Assembly (NCBI RefSeq): GCF_000296445.1
Contig: NZ_JH815199.1
Location: 62,001 to 126,000, forward strand
Length of the DNA stretch: 64,000 nt
DNA from: Slackia piriformis YIT 12062
Lineage (GTDB): Bacteria > Actinomycetota > Coriobacteriia > Coriobacteriales > Eggerthellaceae
Reading direction: 5' to 3'
In this document: piece after piece, positions 11,501-19,734 of the stretch
Numbering within the stretch: position 1 is the first letter of the stretch
Layout: each line of letters starts with the position of its first letter
Notes under the pieces: generated by a model
The model's database searches: none
Told to the model about the DNA's origin: nothing
Seen by the model: only the letters and a program-made list of their open reading frames with translations
Translations under genes and position numbers: made by a program

Positions 11501-11646
11501 CTGAACCGAGAAAACGACTTTGTTTCAAAAAAGTTTAAAATTTTTCTCTACTTCGTAAAACCTTTTTGACCTGGTGTTTTATTGATTGCTGGAAGCTTGA
11601 TTTGCTATGGATTGGCAGAAATGTCGAAAATTTTCTAAAAAAGTGC
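11501..11646. other. AT-rich spacer before tRNA-Ile
   Basis: About 145 AT-rich bases with no ORF or hairpin that I can support; probably an UP-element-like region for the tRNA promoter. Confidence 0.4.
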
Positions 11647-11675
11647 TTGGCAAATGAAAATCAGCGTTGTATTAT
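11647..11675 (+). promoter_or_regulatory. tRNA-Ile promoter
   Basis: TTGGCA (11647-11652), a 17-base spacer and TATTAT (11670-11675) form a near-ideal housekeeping promoter ending 17 bases before the tRNA. Confidence 0.8.
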
Positions 11676-11692
11676 AGCGGAGCACTTTTCGC

Positions 11693-11769
<77 letters not shown>

Positions 11770-11778
11770 TCCGCGATA

Positions 11779-11822
11779 AATAAACGCTCCACCGTGAGCC
11801 ACGAGCCGGTGGAGCGTTTATT
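11779..11822 (+). terminator. Strong hairpin between the two tRNAs
   Basis: A perfect 16-bp stem, AATAAACGCTCCACCG paired with its complement around a 12-base loop. Bases GTTTATTC follow rather than a T-run, so it may be a weak terminator or a processing signal that separates tRNA-Ile from tRNA-Ala. Confidence 0.6.
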
Positions 11823-11841
11823 CAAAAAGTGTAGTCTCCAT

Positions 11842-11917
11842 GGGGCTTTAGCTCAGCTGGGAGAGCGCGGGCTTTGCAAGCCTGAGGTCAGGGGTTCGAT
11901 CCCCCTAAGCTCCACCA
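11842..11917 (+). tRNA. tRNA-Ala (TGC anticodon)
   Basis: 76-nt cloverleaf: acceptor GGGGCTT/AAGCTCC, encoded CCA, anticodon loop TTTGCAA (TGC), T-arm GGGGTTCGATCCCC. No separate promoter is visible after tRNA-Ile. Confidence 0.97.
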
Positions 11918-11927
11918 TGAATCTTGA

Positions 11928-11953
11928 CGCCGGCTTACGAGCCGGCGTTTTTT
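11928..11953 (+). terminator. tRNA-Ala terminator
   Basis: CGCCGGCT-TACG-AGCCGGCG followed by six T: a classic intrinsic terminator. Confidence 0.9.
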
Positions 11954-12064
11954 GCTTATACGGCGTTTGTTGTTTTCTTTGCAGGGCGTCTAGCGCCCCT
12001 GCGTCCGATGTTATAATGGCACGCCGTAAAATCCAGGAATCTGGTCAATCCGAAAGGAGGCGGG

Positions 12065-12604
12065 GTGAACCGCATAGAAGCGCTTAATATTCTCGGGCTC
12101 GATGACGATGCAACGGATCGGGATATTAAGGTCGCCTACAAAGAGTGTGTTCAAATCCTGCATCCAGACAGATTTGCTGGCAACGCGAAGCTGCAAGATC
12201 GGGCAACCGAACAGTTCAAGCGTCTTCAAGACGCCTATGACTATCTTTCAAGCGGACGTGGGTCGAAGTCTTCGTCGGGCTCGTCTCGCTCAAGGTCGGC
12301 TCCTCCCCCTCATTTTGCGGAAGCGAAACTTGCGGGATTGGCTGCCGCGCGAACGCAGCTTATAGCGCAGCGTGACGCCCTTTATGACGAGCGTCGCAAC
12401 GCCCTCATCATGATGGCGGCAGGCGCGGTGGGAGCTGTGCTTCTAAGGCGCATCGTATGGATCGCCGCTATTTTCGGCACTTTGGTGATATGGGGCATTG
12501 TGTCCTTCATCTCGACCCACCAAAACATTTCGACGATAAACGAGCATCTGAAAGAAATCGAGCTGCAAAAGCGCAGTATCGAAGAAGAATGGGAAGAAGA
12601 ATAA
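12065..12604 (+). CDS. Membrane-anchored J-domain protein
   Basis: The 179 residues open with a J-domain (NRIEALNILGLDDDATDRDIKVAYKE, then ILHPDRFAG with the HPD motif that activates Hsp70/DnaK). A Ser-rich linker follows, then two hydrophobic stretches near residues 118-155 (MMAAGAVGAVLLRRIVWIAAIFG...VIWGIVSFI) and a charged helical tail. There is no Gly/Phe or zinc-finger region, so it is a type III J-protein that would recruit DnaK to the membrane. Start GTG 12065 behind AAAGGAGGCGGG. It ends 2 bases before typA and is probably co-transcribed with it. Client is unknown. Confidence 0.8.
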   Translation: MNRIEALNILGLDDDATDRDIKVAYKECVQILHPDRFAGNAKLQDRATEQFKRLQDAYDYLSSGRGSKSSSGSSRSRSAPPPHFAEAKLAGLAAARTQLIAQRDALYDERRNALIMMAAGAVGAVLLRRIVWIAAIFGTLVIWGIVSFISTHQNISTINEHLKEIELQKRSIEEEWEEE

Positions 12605-12606
12605 CC

Positions 12607-14418
12607 ATGAAACAAGAGCAGCTTAGAAACGTGGCCATCATTGCCCACGTTGACCACGGCAAGACCACGATGGTCGACCGCCTGCTGTTTGCCGCCAACG
12701 TCTTTCGCAGCAACCAGCAGGTCGAGGAGCGCGTGCTCGACAGCAACGATCAGGAGCGAGAGCGCGGCATCACCATTCTGTCCAAGAACATCTCCATTCG
12801 ATACAAAGACACCAAGATCAATGTCATCGACACGCCCGGCCACGCCGATTTCGGCGGAGAGGTGGAGCGTGTCCTCAATATGGCGGACGGCGCTCTGCTT
12901 ATCGTCGATGCCTACGAAGGACCCAAGCCCCAGACTCGTTTCGTCCTGTCCCATGCCCTGGAGCTCGGTTTGCGCATCGTGGTGGTGGTGAACAAGATCG
13001 ACCGTCCGAATGCGAACCCGGAAGGCGCGGTCGACAAGGTGTTTGACCTTATGGTTGAGCTCGGTGCTTCTGATGATCAACTCGACTTCCCCGTGGTATA
13101 TGCCTCTGCAGTGAACGGCTATGCCCGCTTCGATCCCGAAGACGGCAATATGGACATGGTTCCGCTGCTCGATACCATTCTGAAGGAGATTCCCGCTCCC
13201 GAGGTGGAGGTTGAGGCGCCGGTTGCTTTACAGGTGTGCACCATCGACCATAGCAGCTACGAAGGCCGTATCGGCATCGGTCGTCTTCATAGCGGCGTTA
13301 TGCATGAAAAAGAACTTGTGTTGGTCAAAAAGGCCGATGGCAGCGAATACAACGCACAGGTCCGCAAGGTCTATACGTTCGAGAATCTCGGAAAGGCCGA
13401 AGTCTCCGAGGCTCAGGCGGGCGATATCATCGCGGTCATTGGCATTGAGGATGCCGACATCGGAGATATCATCACCGACCGTGAGAACCCGGTCGAGCTC
13501 GATCCCATTGCCGTCGAAGAACCTACGATGGCTGTCGTGTTCGAGGCGTCCACGAGCCCGATTGTCGGTCGTGAAGGCGATATCGTTGGCGCGCGCCAGT
13601 TGAAGGAGCGTCTGATGCGCGAGAAGGAGAGCAATATCTCCATGCGCATCGAGGAGACGGAAGACCATTCCGGCGTTCGCGTTGCCGGCCGAGGAGTTCT
13701 TCATCTGTCCGTCCTCATGGAGACCATGCGTCGTGAAGGATTCGAGTTCCAGGTCGGTCGTCCTCAGGTTGTGTACAAGACGGACGAAAACGGCAACAAG
13801 CTCGAGCCTATCGAGGAGGCTACGGTCGACGTTCCTAACGATTACGCCGGCAAGGTCATCGAAGTTTTGGGCACCGCCGGCGGCATCATGGAGGATATGG
13901 TCACCGACGAAACCCTCACCCATCTTACGTTCCGCATTCCTTCCCGAGGCACGATGGGTCTTAAGACCCGCGTGCTGAATGTGAGCCACGGCGAGGCTGT
14001 TTTGTTCCACCACTTCCGTGAATACGGCCCGTTCTCGGGTGATATGACCGGTCGTAAAAACGGCGGCATGATTGCCATGAGCACGGGTAAGGCCGTTGCA
14101 TATGCTCTCGATACGCTTCAGGAGCGCGGACGCCTTTTCGTGAGCCCTGGCGACGAATGCTACGAAGGCATGATTGTCGGAGAGAGCGCGAAGGAAGGCG
14201 ACATGGTCGTTAACGTCGAGAAGGCGAAGTCTCTCGGCAATCAGCGTTCCTCGAGCGCTGATAAAGCCATTCAGCTCACTCCTCCCGTTACGTTCACGCT
14301 TGAAGAGGCTCTCGAGTACATCGAGGACGATGAGCTCGTCGAAGTGACGCCTCAGAGCATCCGCTTGCGCAAGCGTCTGCTTTCCGCAACCGACCGTCGC
14401 AAGGCGAATAAAAAATAG
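12607..14418 (+). CDS. typA: Ribosome-associated GTPase TypA/BipA
   Basis: TypA is an EF-G-like GTPase acting in ribosome assembly and stress or cold adaptation. Motifs seen: G1 [12 protein letters not shown], switch ERERGITI, G3 DTPGHADF, G4 NKIDRPNA; domains III/V and the TypA C-terminal domain bring it to 603 residues, the normal length. ATG 12607 follows the J-protein stop at once and matches family starts ([18 protein letters not shown]); the longer in-frame extension overlaps the upstream gene and is rejected. Confidence 0.96.
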   Translation: MKQEQLRNVAIIAHVDHGKTTMVDRLLFAANVFRSNQQVEERVLDSNDQERERGITILSKNISIRYKDTKINVIDTPGHADFGGEVERVLNMADGALLIVDAYEGPKPQTRFVLSHALELGLRIVVVVNKIDRPNANPEGAVDKVFDLMVELGASDDQLDFPVVYASAVNGYARFDPEDGNMDMVPLLDTILKEIPAPEVEVEAPVALQVCTIDHSSYEGRIGIGRLHSGVMHEKELVLVKKADGSEYNAQVRKVYTFENLGKAEVSEAQAGDIIAVIGIEDADIGDIITDRENPVELDPIAVEEPTMAVVFEASTSPIVGREGDIVGARQLKERLMREKESNISMRIEETEDHSGVRVAGRGVLHLSVLMETMRREGFEFQVGRPQVVYKTDENGNKLEPIEEATVDVPNDYAGKVIEVLGTAGGIMEDMVTDETLTHLTFRIPSRGTMGLKTRVLNVSHGEAVLFHHFREYGPFSGDMTGRKNGGMIAMSTGKAVAYALDTLQERGRLFVSPGDECYEGMIVGESAKEGDMVVNVEKAKSLGNQRSSSADKAIQLTPPVTFTLEEALEYIEDDELVEVTPQSIRLRKRLLSATDRRKANKK

Positions 14419-14438
14419 AAACTACGTGCGTTATCTTT

Positions 14439-14468
14439 AAAGAGAGGGCTCATCGGAGCCCTCTCTTT
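14439..14468 (+). terminator. typA terminator
   Basis: A 13-bp perfect stem (AAAGAGAGGGCTC/complement) with an ATCG loop and a T-rich 3' side. Confidence 0.85.
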
Positions 14469-14650
14469 GTTTGCGGGACATTGCGTGTCTTGGTTTTTTA
14501 CATGCGGAGCAGGCATGAAACATGGCGGAACCGTACGACCCTTGTGAGTGTATTGTGGACGGCTTCGCCCGCGAAAGGGCATATGGCACAATACAAACGC
14601 TTAAACCCAAGGCGAAAGCCTTGTTGTCCTTGTATATGAGAGGTGTGCGT

Positions 14651-15895
14651 ATGAAATCGACCGGACTGCTCAAGGTCGTATGCACTGCAGCGTTGGCTGC
14701 TTCGTGCTGTTTTGGCCTTGCTGCGTGCTCCCAGGATGGGCAATCCCAGACAGGATCGGGAATTGATGTCTCCGACGTGTCCGGCGGTGTTGCCGCCAAG
14801 GTCAACGGAGCGGAGATAGGTGAAAACGCTGTGACGGCGTACGTGGCTAATTTCCGGAACTCGAACGGACTTGCCGACGACACTGCGTGGGCTCAATGGA
14901 TGGTCGATAACGGATTTACGGCATCGGATGTGCGCAGCCAGGTTATCGACTACTACGTGAGCCAGGAACTGATTCGCCAGGCGGCGTCCGAAAATGGCGT
15001 CACGGTTGATTCCTCCGAGGTTGACGGTCAGATTTCCACCATGCGCAGCTATTACTCTTCCGATGAGGAGTGGAATGCCGCCCTCGAGGCTGTCGGAACC
15101 ACCGAGGACCAGTATCGAGACATGATTGAGCTTAGCCTGACCGAGACGGGGCTGAAGGATAAGGTAGCCACGGCGACCGAGCCTACGGACGAGGAAATGC
15201 TTCAGTATGCTCAGATGTACGCATCCGCCTATGATGGTGCGAAGAAATCAAGCCATATTCTGTTTGCATCCGATGACCAGGCAACAGCGCAGGAGGTTCT
15301 CGATAAGATCAATTCCGGTGAGCTTGATTTCGCCGATGCCGCGCAGCAGTATTCCCAGGATGAAGGATCTAAAGCCGATGGCGGAAACGTTGGCTGGGAT
15401 AAACTGACCTCTTTCGTCGACGAATACCAGACGGCTCTTGACGGCCTTGAAAAAGATCAGGTAAGCGCTCTCGTTACGTCAACGTACGGCATCCATATCA
15501 TCAAGTGCACGGACGTATTCACCGCGCCCGACGAGGTGACGTCCATCGATCAGATTCCCTCCGAATTCTCGGACAGCATCAAGCAATCTCTCGAGGCCTC
15601 GAGCAAGAATCAGTCTTACTCCGATTGGTACCAGAGCTATAAAGAGTCTGCCGAGATCGAGACCACCGATATGCCGAGCGGTCTTGCCTACGATGTAAGC
15701 ACTGACGGCATCGAGCCGAGCGAGGGTTCAACCGCCGCAGCAACGCAGAGCGAAGGGGCCTCTGAAGGCGAAGAATCGACCGGCGAGGGTTCCTCCTCTG
15801 CCGAGGGGCAGGGAGAGGCAGCATCTGAAGAGCCCGCTGCCGAAGCATCCTCTTCTGAGTCTGAGCAGATTCCCGAAGCAACTCCCGCTTCGTAG
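14651..15895 (+). CDS. PrsA-like peptidyl-prolyl isomerase lipoprotein
   Basis: A 414-residue extracytoplasmic folding factor. Its N-terminus is a lipoprotein signal (MKSTGLLKVVCTAALAASCC...LAAC, Cys ~26). A SurA_N-like helical region (~45-170) precedes a parvulin PPIase domain (~185-290; KKSSHILFASDD, ADAAQQYSQDEGSKADGGNVGW, STYGIHIIKCTD). The last ~70 residues are Ser/Glu/Ala-rich and disordered. ATG 14651 is chosen because it yields the signal peptide and has GAGAGGTG upstream. It is monocistronic between terminators. Role in folding secreted proteins is family knowledge. Confidence 0.9.
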   Translation: MKSTGLLKVVCTAALAASCCFGLAACSQDGQSQTGSGIDVSDVSGGVAAKVNGAEIGENAVTAYVANFRNSNGLADDTAWAQWMVDNGFTASDVRSQVIDYYVSQELIRQAASENGVTVDSSEVDGQISTMRSYYSSDEEWNAALEAVGTTEDQYRDMIELSLTETGLKDKVATATEPTDEEMLQYAQMYASAYDGAKKSSHILFASDDQATAQEVLDKINSGELDFADAAQQYSQDEGSKADGGNVGWDKLTSFVDEYQTALDGLEKDQVSALVTSTYGIHIIKCTDVFTAPDEVTSIDQIPSEFSDSIKQSLEASSKNQSYSDWYQSYKESAEIETTDMPSGLAYDVSTDGIEPSEGSTAAATQSEGASEGEESTGEGSSSAEGQGEAASEEPAAEASSSESEQIPEATPAS

Positions 15896-15926
15896 AGAAG
15901 TTTCTCTTTTGGACTGATTTCGTTCG

Positions 15927-15961
15927 ATTGGAGCCGCGCCAATGCGGCTCCAATTATTTTT
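15927..15961 (+). terminator. Terminator of the foldase gene
   Basis: ATTGGAGCCGC, 6-base loop, perfect complement, then TATTTTTT. Confidence 0.85.
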
Positions 15962-15993
15962 TGCGAAAACCTATTTCCTTTTTCGCAATCTTT

Positions 15994-16001
15994 GCTATAC
16001 T
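15994..16001 (+). promoter_or_regulatory. Extended -10 promoter of tRNA-Ser(GGA)
   Basis: TGC precedes TATACT (15996-16001), an extended -10; the -35 position is poor. It ends 37 bases before the tRNA. Confidence 0.5.
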
Positions 16002-16038
16002 GCATGTTCGCTGCATGAAATACATGCAGAAGAGCCAA

Positions 16039-16130
16039 GGAGAGATGTCCGAGCTGGCCGAAGGAGCACGATTGGAAATCGTGTATACGCCAAAAGCGTA
16101 TCTGGGGTTCGAATCCCCATCTCTCCGCCA
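16039..16130 (+). tRNA. tRNA-Ser (GGA anticodon)
   Basis: 92-nt class II tRNA with a long variable arm, acceptor GGAGAGA/TCTCTCC, anticodon loop TTGGAAA and encoded CCA. Confidence 0.96.
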
Positions 16131-16140
16131 GAAATTACCA

Positions 16141-16164
16141 CGCCGCTTCAAGCGGCGTTTTTCT
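16141..16164 (+). terminator. tRNA-Ser(GGA) terminator
   Basis: CGCCGCTT-C-AAGCGGCG followed by TTTTTC. Confidence 0.9.
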
Positions 16165-16208
16165 TTATTCGGGTGTTAAATCATTCGGAAGCGGTTTAGT
16201 CCACGGAG

Positions 16209-16224
16209 TGTTTCACGTGAAACA
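16209..16224. promoter_or_regulatory. parS: parS centromere site (second copy)
   Basis: A second perfect TGTTTCACGTGAAACA, 7.4 kb from the first and in an intergenic position between two tRNA-Ser genes. The core is identical to the gyrB-gyrA copy but the flanks are not palindromic here. Confidence 0.95.
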
Positions 16225-16245
16225 TTGTCCCGGGAAACAAAACAC

Positions 16246-16274
16246 TTGTCCGATTTGAGCGAACCTGTTACCAT
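16246..16274 (+). promoter_or_regulatory. tRNA-Ser(CGA) promoter
   Basis: TTGTCC, 17-base spacer, TACCAT; 37 bases before the tRNA and just after parS. Confidence 0.6.
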
Positions 16275-16310
16275 GCACTATTGCGCATGACGGAAGTCGC
16301 GCCATCCTAC

Positions 16311-16403
16311 GGAGGGGTGGCAGAGTGGTTGAATGCGGCGGTCTCGAAAACCGTTTCACCCGCAACCCGGGTGACGAGGGTTCGAATCCCTCCTCCTCCG
16401 CCA
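16311..16403 (+). tRNA. tRNA-Ser (CGA anticodon)
   Basis: 93-nt class II tRNA; acceptor GGAGGGG pairs with CTCCTCC (one G-T), anticodon CGA within GGTCTCGAAAACC, long variable arm, encoded CCA. Confidence 0.95.
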
Positions 16404-16411
16404 GATACAAC

Positions 16412-16445
16412 AAAGCGGGCCCGGTATTATCGGGCCCGCTTTTTG
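16412..16445 (+). terminator. tRNA-Ser(CGA) terminator
   Basis: AAAGCGGGCCCG, a 7-base loop, and CGGGCCCGCTTTTT. Symmetry lets it also serve the leftward gene ending at 16480. Confidence 0.9.
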
Positions 16446-16479
16446 CTCTCGGGTGTCGATTGCTTCTTCGATTCAGGCA

Positions 16480-17148
16480 TCAACGGGCTACGTAGTCGCA
16501 GACGGCGTTAATCTGTTCCTCGAACGACGTTCCAAACTTCCCCTCGAAGAAAGCCCCGCCGATAGTGAAGGCCCATGGCGAGGCCTCCTTGACCTCGTCG
16601 AGGCGCTGGTAGCTGTTGATGCTGCCGGCAAGGCATACGGGCGCATCAATAGCCTGCACGAATGCCTTATTCAGGGCGGCCGCATCTCCTGCGTATCGGT
16701 ATCCTAGGAGATCGAAGCCGTAAACGCCCTTCTCCAACGCTCTGCGCGCCTCGTCAATCATCTCCTCGAGGGAGCCCTCGAGAACGGATGGCCGGCCAGA
16801 TACTTTCCCTATGAACGGCATATACTTTAGTCCGTGAGCCTCGCAAAGCTCCCGTATGGAGTCCGAGTACATTGTGCCGAGAAGCACGTCTACGCCGCAT
16901 TCCACCGCCATTTCCGCTCCGGCAAGGCATTCTGCATCCGTGTATGCGACAACTTCCAGAAACGTCATTTTGCCGCATTTCTTCATGACTGAGTAAAGCC
17001 TTTTCATATCTTCAAGAGGAAGAGGCTCTTCCTTGAACCCCCAGAAGCGAGCCTTGGAGTTCTTGCATGCTTCGAAGATCTCTTGTGCGTTTGATACGGT
17101 TCGGTCGTTATGCGTCAGCATGACGATGAGTTCAGGGTTGGTGTTCAT
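16480..17148 (-). CDS. Unassigned TIM-barrel-like protein
   Basis: I do not recognise this 222-residue protein with certainty. Features: alternating strand/helix pattern with hydrophobic strand ends (LIVMLT, FWGFKEE, MTFLEVVAYT, VDVLLGTMYS, YMPFIGKVSG, GFDLLGYRY, PVCLAGSIN, WAFTIGGAFF). The late GSIN and IGGAFFEGKFG segments resemble the phosphate-gripping loops of HisA/TrpF/aldolase-type barrels. The start at 17148 (MNTNPELIVMLTHNDRT) begins with the first predicted strand; the ORF stays open another 196 codons upstream but those overlap the divergent yqeG. A sugar-phosphate lyase or isomerase is possible; not shown. Confidence 0.75.
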   Translation of the reverse strand: MNTNPELIVMLTHNDRTVSNAQEIFEACKNSKARFWGFKEEPLPLEDMKRLYSVMKKCGKMTFLEVVAYTDAECLAGAEMAVECGVDVLLGTMYSDSIRELCEAHGLKYMPFIGKVSGRPSVLEGSLEEMIDEARRALEKGVYGFDLLGYRYAGDAAALNKAFVQAIDAPVCLAGSINSYQRLDEVKEASPWAFTIGGAFFEGKFGTSFEEQINAVCDYVAR

Positions 17149-17238
17149 ATGCGGCGCCTCTCGAGGGCTTGTGTTTACAACGCCGTCATTATACAGCTCC
17201 GTGGTAATATGGCCTTTGTACCGCATGGGAGGAATATC

Positions 17239-17769
17239 GTGTTTGAGCAGTTCTATCCGTATGAATACGCGCAAAGCGTTTTCAGCATCGATTACGATAA
17301 GTTGTACGAGCTGGGGTATCGAGGCCTTATTTTTGACGTTGACAATACCCTCGTGCATCACGGAGACCCATCGACGGAAGAAGTGGATGCCTTTCTCCTC
17401 GAACTGCAATCTCGTGGTTTCAGGGTTGTGCTTTTGTCGGACAACGAAACGTCGCGTCTGGAGTCGTTTACCGCGAAGACCCATATCCCGTTTATCCCGG
17501 ATGCAGGAAAGCCGAGCCCGAAGGGCTACGAAGCTGCTCTTGAGAAACTGGGCTTGGAGCGTAGCGAGGCAATCGTTATAGGCGACCAGATGTTTACCGA
17601 TATCCGCGGAGCGAACGCGAGCGGCCTTGCGAGCATCTTGGTTCACTACGTCACGGTTCCAGGGCAGCGCATCGGAAAGCGTCGTTATGTGGAGAAGGCG
17701 CTGCTTGTCCTGTGGAGGAAAAGCGGGCGTCTGCATCAGCGCCTAGGATTTGTCGAGCGCCCCTTGTAG
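17239..17769 (+). CDS. yqeG: YqeG family HAD phosphatase
   Basis: A 176-residue HAD subfamily IIIA phosphatase. Motif I is FDVDNTLVHHG, motif II SDN, motif III/IV VIGDQMFTDIRGAN. The start is GTG 17239, five bases after GGGAGGA, giving MFEQFYPYEYAQSVFSI, close to family N-termini; upstream in-frame codons are not conserved-looking. The family is widespread in Gram-positives and related to mitochondrial PGP phosphatase GEP4; substrate here is unknown. It is divergent from the TIM-barrel gene and runs into vanW 37 bases later. Confidence 0.9.
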   Translation: MFEQFYPYEYAQSVFSIDYDKLYELGYRGLIFDVDNTLVHHGDPSTEEVDAFLLELQSRGFRVVLLSDNETSRLESFTAKTHIPFIPDAGKPSPKGYEAALEKLGLERSEAIVIGDQMFTDIRGANASGLASILVHYVTVPGQRIGKRRYVEKALLVLWRKSGRLHQRLGFVERPL

Positions 17770-17806
17770 AAGAAAATGGAAGAAATCATATCAGGTAAGG
17801 TACGAG

Positions 17807-18640
17807 ATGGCCGATAAGAAGCGTGTTCGTTTTTGCGATATCAATCCTGTAACGTACGCAATTTCAGTGAAGAAAGAGATAGCGAAGAGGCATATCGAGA
17901 ATGCGCGTTCTTCCGAGCGCTTCGCAACGGCGCGCTGCGAAGAAAAGCTTCCTGTCGTTCTCTCCCATAAAAGCAATATCCTCATTAAGACGGGAAAAGG
18001 TGTCGACCCTGTGCTTCAGCGGAACAAGGTCGTGAACCTCAAAATTGCCAGCGAGCCTATGAACGGGCTTGTTATTCATCCGGGGGAGACGTTTTCTTTC
18101 TTCAAGCTAACGGGAAAGATAACTCCGAAAAAAGGCTATAAGGCCGGTCGTGTGATTCAGGGAGGAAAACTGGTGCCGGATGTGGGAGGAGGGTTGTGCA
18201 ATCTTGCCAACACCATCCATCTTCTTGTGCTGGATAGTCCTCTCGATGTGACCGAATTCCACACGCACTCCGATGCATTGGCTCCAGATCATGGGAAGCG
18301 CGTTCCGATGAGCGCAGGGACATCCGTGGGGTACAACTACGTCGACTTCAGGTTCAAGAACAATACCGATCAGGATTTTCAACTTTTGATCTGGTTCGAT
18401 GAAGAGCGCATGTACGGTGAGCTTCGCTGCGAGAAGGAAATCCCTTTAGCGTATGAAATCGTGGAGGAAGACCATCATTTCGAAAAAGAGGGTGAAGACT
18501 ATTATCGCGTAAGCAAAATCTATCGCGACGTCAAGGACAAGAGCACGGGGGCGTTCGTCCGCCGCGACCTTATATGGGACAATCGATCGAAGGTGATGTT
18601 CGATCCATCCGAGATACCCGCCGATCAGATAAGGGAGTAG
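17807..18640 (+). CDS. VanW family protein
   Basis: 277 residues with the VanW domain (~75-215): NLKIASEPMNGLVIHPGETF, then GRVIQGGKLVPDVGGGLCNLA and SAGTSVGYNYVDFRFKNN. VanW occurs in some vancomycin-resistance clusters but most members, like this one with no van genes nearby, are of unknown, probably envelope, function. There is no signal peptide. ATG 17807 has GGTAAGG a few bases upstream. Likely co-transcribed with yqeG. Confidence 0.88.
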   Translation: MADKKRVRFCDINPVTYAISVKKEIAKRHIENARSSERFATARCEEKLPVVLSHKSNILIKTGKGVDPVLQRNKVVNLKIASEPMNGLVIHPGETFSFFKLTGKITPKKGYKAGRVIQGGKLVPDVGGGLCNLANTIHLLVLDSPLDVTEFHTHSDALAPDHGKRVPMSAGTSVGYNYVDFRFKNNTDQDFQLLIWFDEERMYGELRCEKEIPLAYEIVEEDHHFEKEGEDYYRVSKIYRDVKDKSTGAFVRRDLIWDNRSKVMFDPSEIPADQIRE

Positions 18641-18707
18641 CGTTCCTGCTCCGTGGGCAGACGGCGAGGGGCGCCCCGGCAAGAAAGGACGCATGGGTTT
18701 TGATGAG

Positions 18708-18748
18708 CGGCGGCTCCGCAGCATAGGAATGCGAAGCCGCCGTTTTTT
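18708..18748 (+). terminator. vanW terminator
   Basis: GCGGCGGCT...AGCCGCCG stem with a ~20-base apical region and TTTTTT. Confidence 0.8.
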
Positions 18749-18843
18749 GGTGATTTGAGCGATGGTGCGCGTTTTTAGTTCTTCAGGCTTCATGTCTGTT
18801 CGATACGCGCGCTTCTCCCCTATGCGCCTTGTTCTGTCGCCAT

Positions 18844-18878
18844 GAAAAAAAAGAAGGTCCGCCTCTATGGGCGGACCT
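18844..18878 (-). terminator. Terminator of the 18903-19376 gene
   Basis: On the minus strand GGTCCGCC-CATAGA-GGCGGACC is followed by TTCTTTTTTTT. Confidence 0.88.
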
Positions 18879-18902
18879 CAATCGGAAAACCAAGAGGATG
18901 TG

Positions 18903-19376
18903 TTACTCCTCGTCGTCCTCTATGATGGCGGGAACGGGCTCTTTGCTTGCCAGGAAGTTCGGGGCTTCGGCGATGTAGCAAACCTCTTCTTCGAAGGCTA
19001 TTTCCTCCCCGCTCGCGTCATAGAGCAGGCCCACTGCCACGCCGTCTTTTTCGCCCGGGATGCCTCCCTCGGCAATGATGGCGTCTTTGTCCCCATCGTC
19101 GGTTTCGATGTAGCCGTCATAGCAAAACGCGTAAGCGCGCGCTCCTTCTGCCCCCTCGACGGTTTTCTGCGCAGAGGCGAAGCATTCGTCGGTGGTACCG
19201 TTGTGGGTTTCCTCGAAGACGGAATCGCCTACAAGGAGGGCCGTGAACGGAACTACGTCCTCGCCGTTTTCCATGCGCTGCTGTGCTTCCTCAATCACCT
19301 GAAGAAGAAGGATTTCAAGCGTTTCGTCTAGCTTGGGAACTCCGATGGTATCGCTTTCGACATTTCTATCAGCCAT
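18903..19376 (-). CDS. Acidic conserved-looking hypothetical protein
   Basis: 157 residues, strongly acidic throughout and ending IIEDDEE. No domain recognised. Residues ~1-60 look helical (LDETLEILLLQVIEEAQQRME) and the rest beta-rich (VPFTALLVGDSVFEE, ARAYAFCYDGYIETDDGDKDAIIAEGG). It has its own strong ribosome site (AAGGAGA, ATG 19376), a terminator, and no signal peptide, so it is a real single-gene unit. Function unknown. Confidence 0.8.
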   Translation of the reverse strand: MADRNVESDTIGVPKLDETLEILLLQVIEEAQQRMENGEDVVPFTALLVGDSVFEETHNGTTDECFASAQKTVEGAEGARAYAFCYDGYIETDDGDKDAIIAEGGIPGEKDGVAVGLLYDASGEEIAFEEEVCYIAEAPNFLASKEPVPAIIEDDEE

Positions 19377-19635
19377 CGTATCTCCTTGGGTTAGGCGGCA
19401 TTATGCCGCGGTTTCATATCCTGAAAGAAGTATAGGACAGGTGGCGTAGCGAGGGGAAAAGAACAAGAGAATCACTTGGAGAGCGGACGAAAGCGTTCGT
19501 TTTCGCGCAGAAAGACGGCAGGGTTTCGAGTGGTTGTTGGAAGAGGGGTTGATGACATCGGGAAGAAACGCGAAAGCGGTCTTTTGTATCATCATGGACA
19601 AGTTGTGATGAGCGCGGCGACGTGGGATTTTTTGT
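19377..19635. other. Spacer between divergent genes
   Basis: About 260 bases of promoter DNA for the leftward hypothetical gene and upstream flank of rpsF; no ORF or hairpin that I can support. Confidence 0.4.
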
Positions 19636-19664
19636 TTGCATCGGGCGGATGCTGCTGATATTAT
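19636..19664 (+). promoter_or_regulatory. rpsF operon promoter
   Basis: TTGCAT (19636-19641), 17-base spacer, TATTAT (19659-19664). Confidence 0.7.
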
Positions 19665-19673
19665 GAGCAAGTT

Positions 19674-19718
19674 TCCTGTCCCGGGCAGATGCCTTCATGC
19701 GTCCCGGGGCCGTAAGTC
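19674..19718 (+). promoter_or_regulatory. Candidate S6:S18 autoregulatory leader
   Basis: Just before rpsF the RNA can fold with CCCGGG near 19680 pairing to CCCGGG near 19705 and an inner GCA/TGC helix, followed by GCCGTAAG. Leaders of rpsF operons in many bacteria bind the S6:S18 complex through a bulged CCG in such a hairpin. Placement and the CCG fit; the fold was not computed. Confidence 0.5.
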
Positions 19719-19734
19719 CAGAGGAGGTGACATA

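Noticed and set aside
17807-18640. Vancomycin-resistance determinant (VanW)
   Set aside because: No vanHAX, vanRS or vanY nearby; VanW-domain proteins are common housekeeping envelope proteins.
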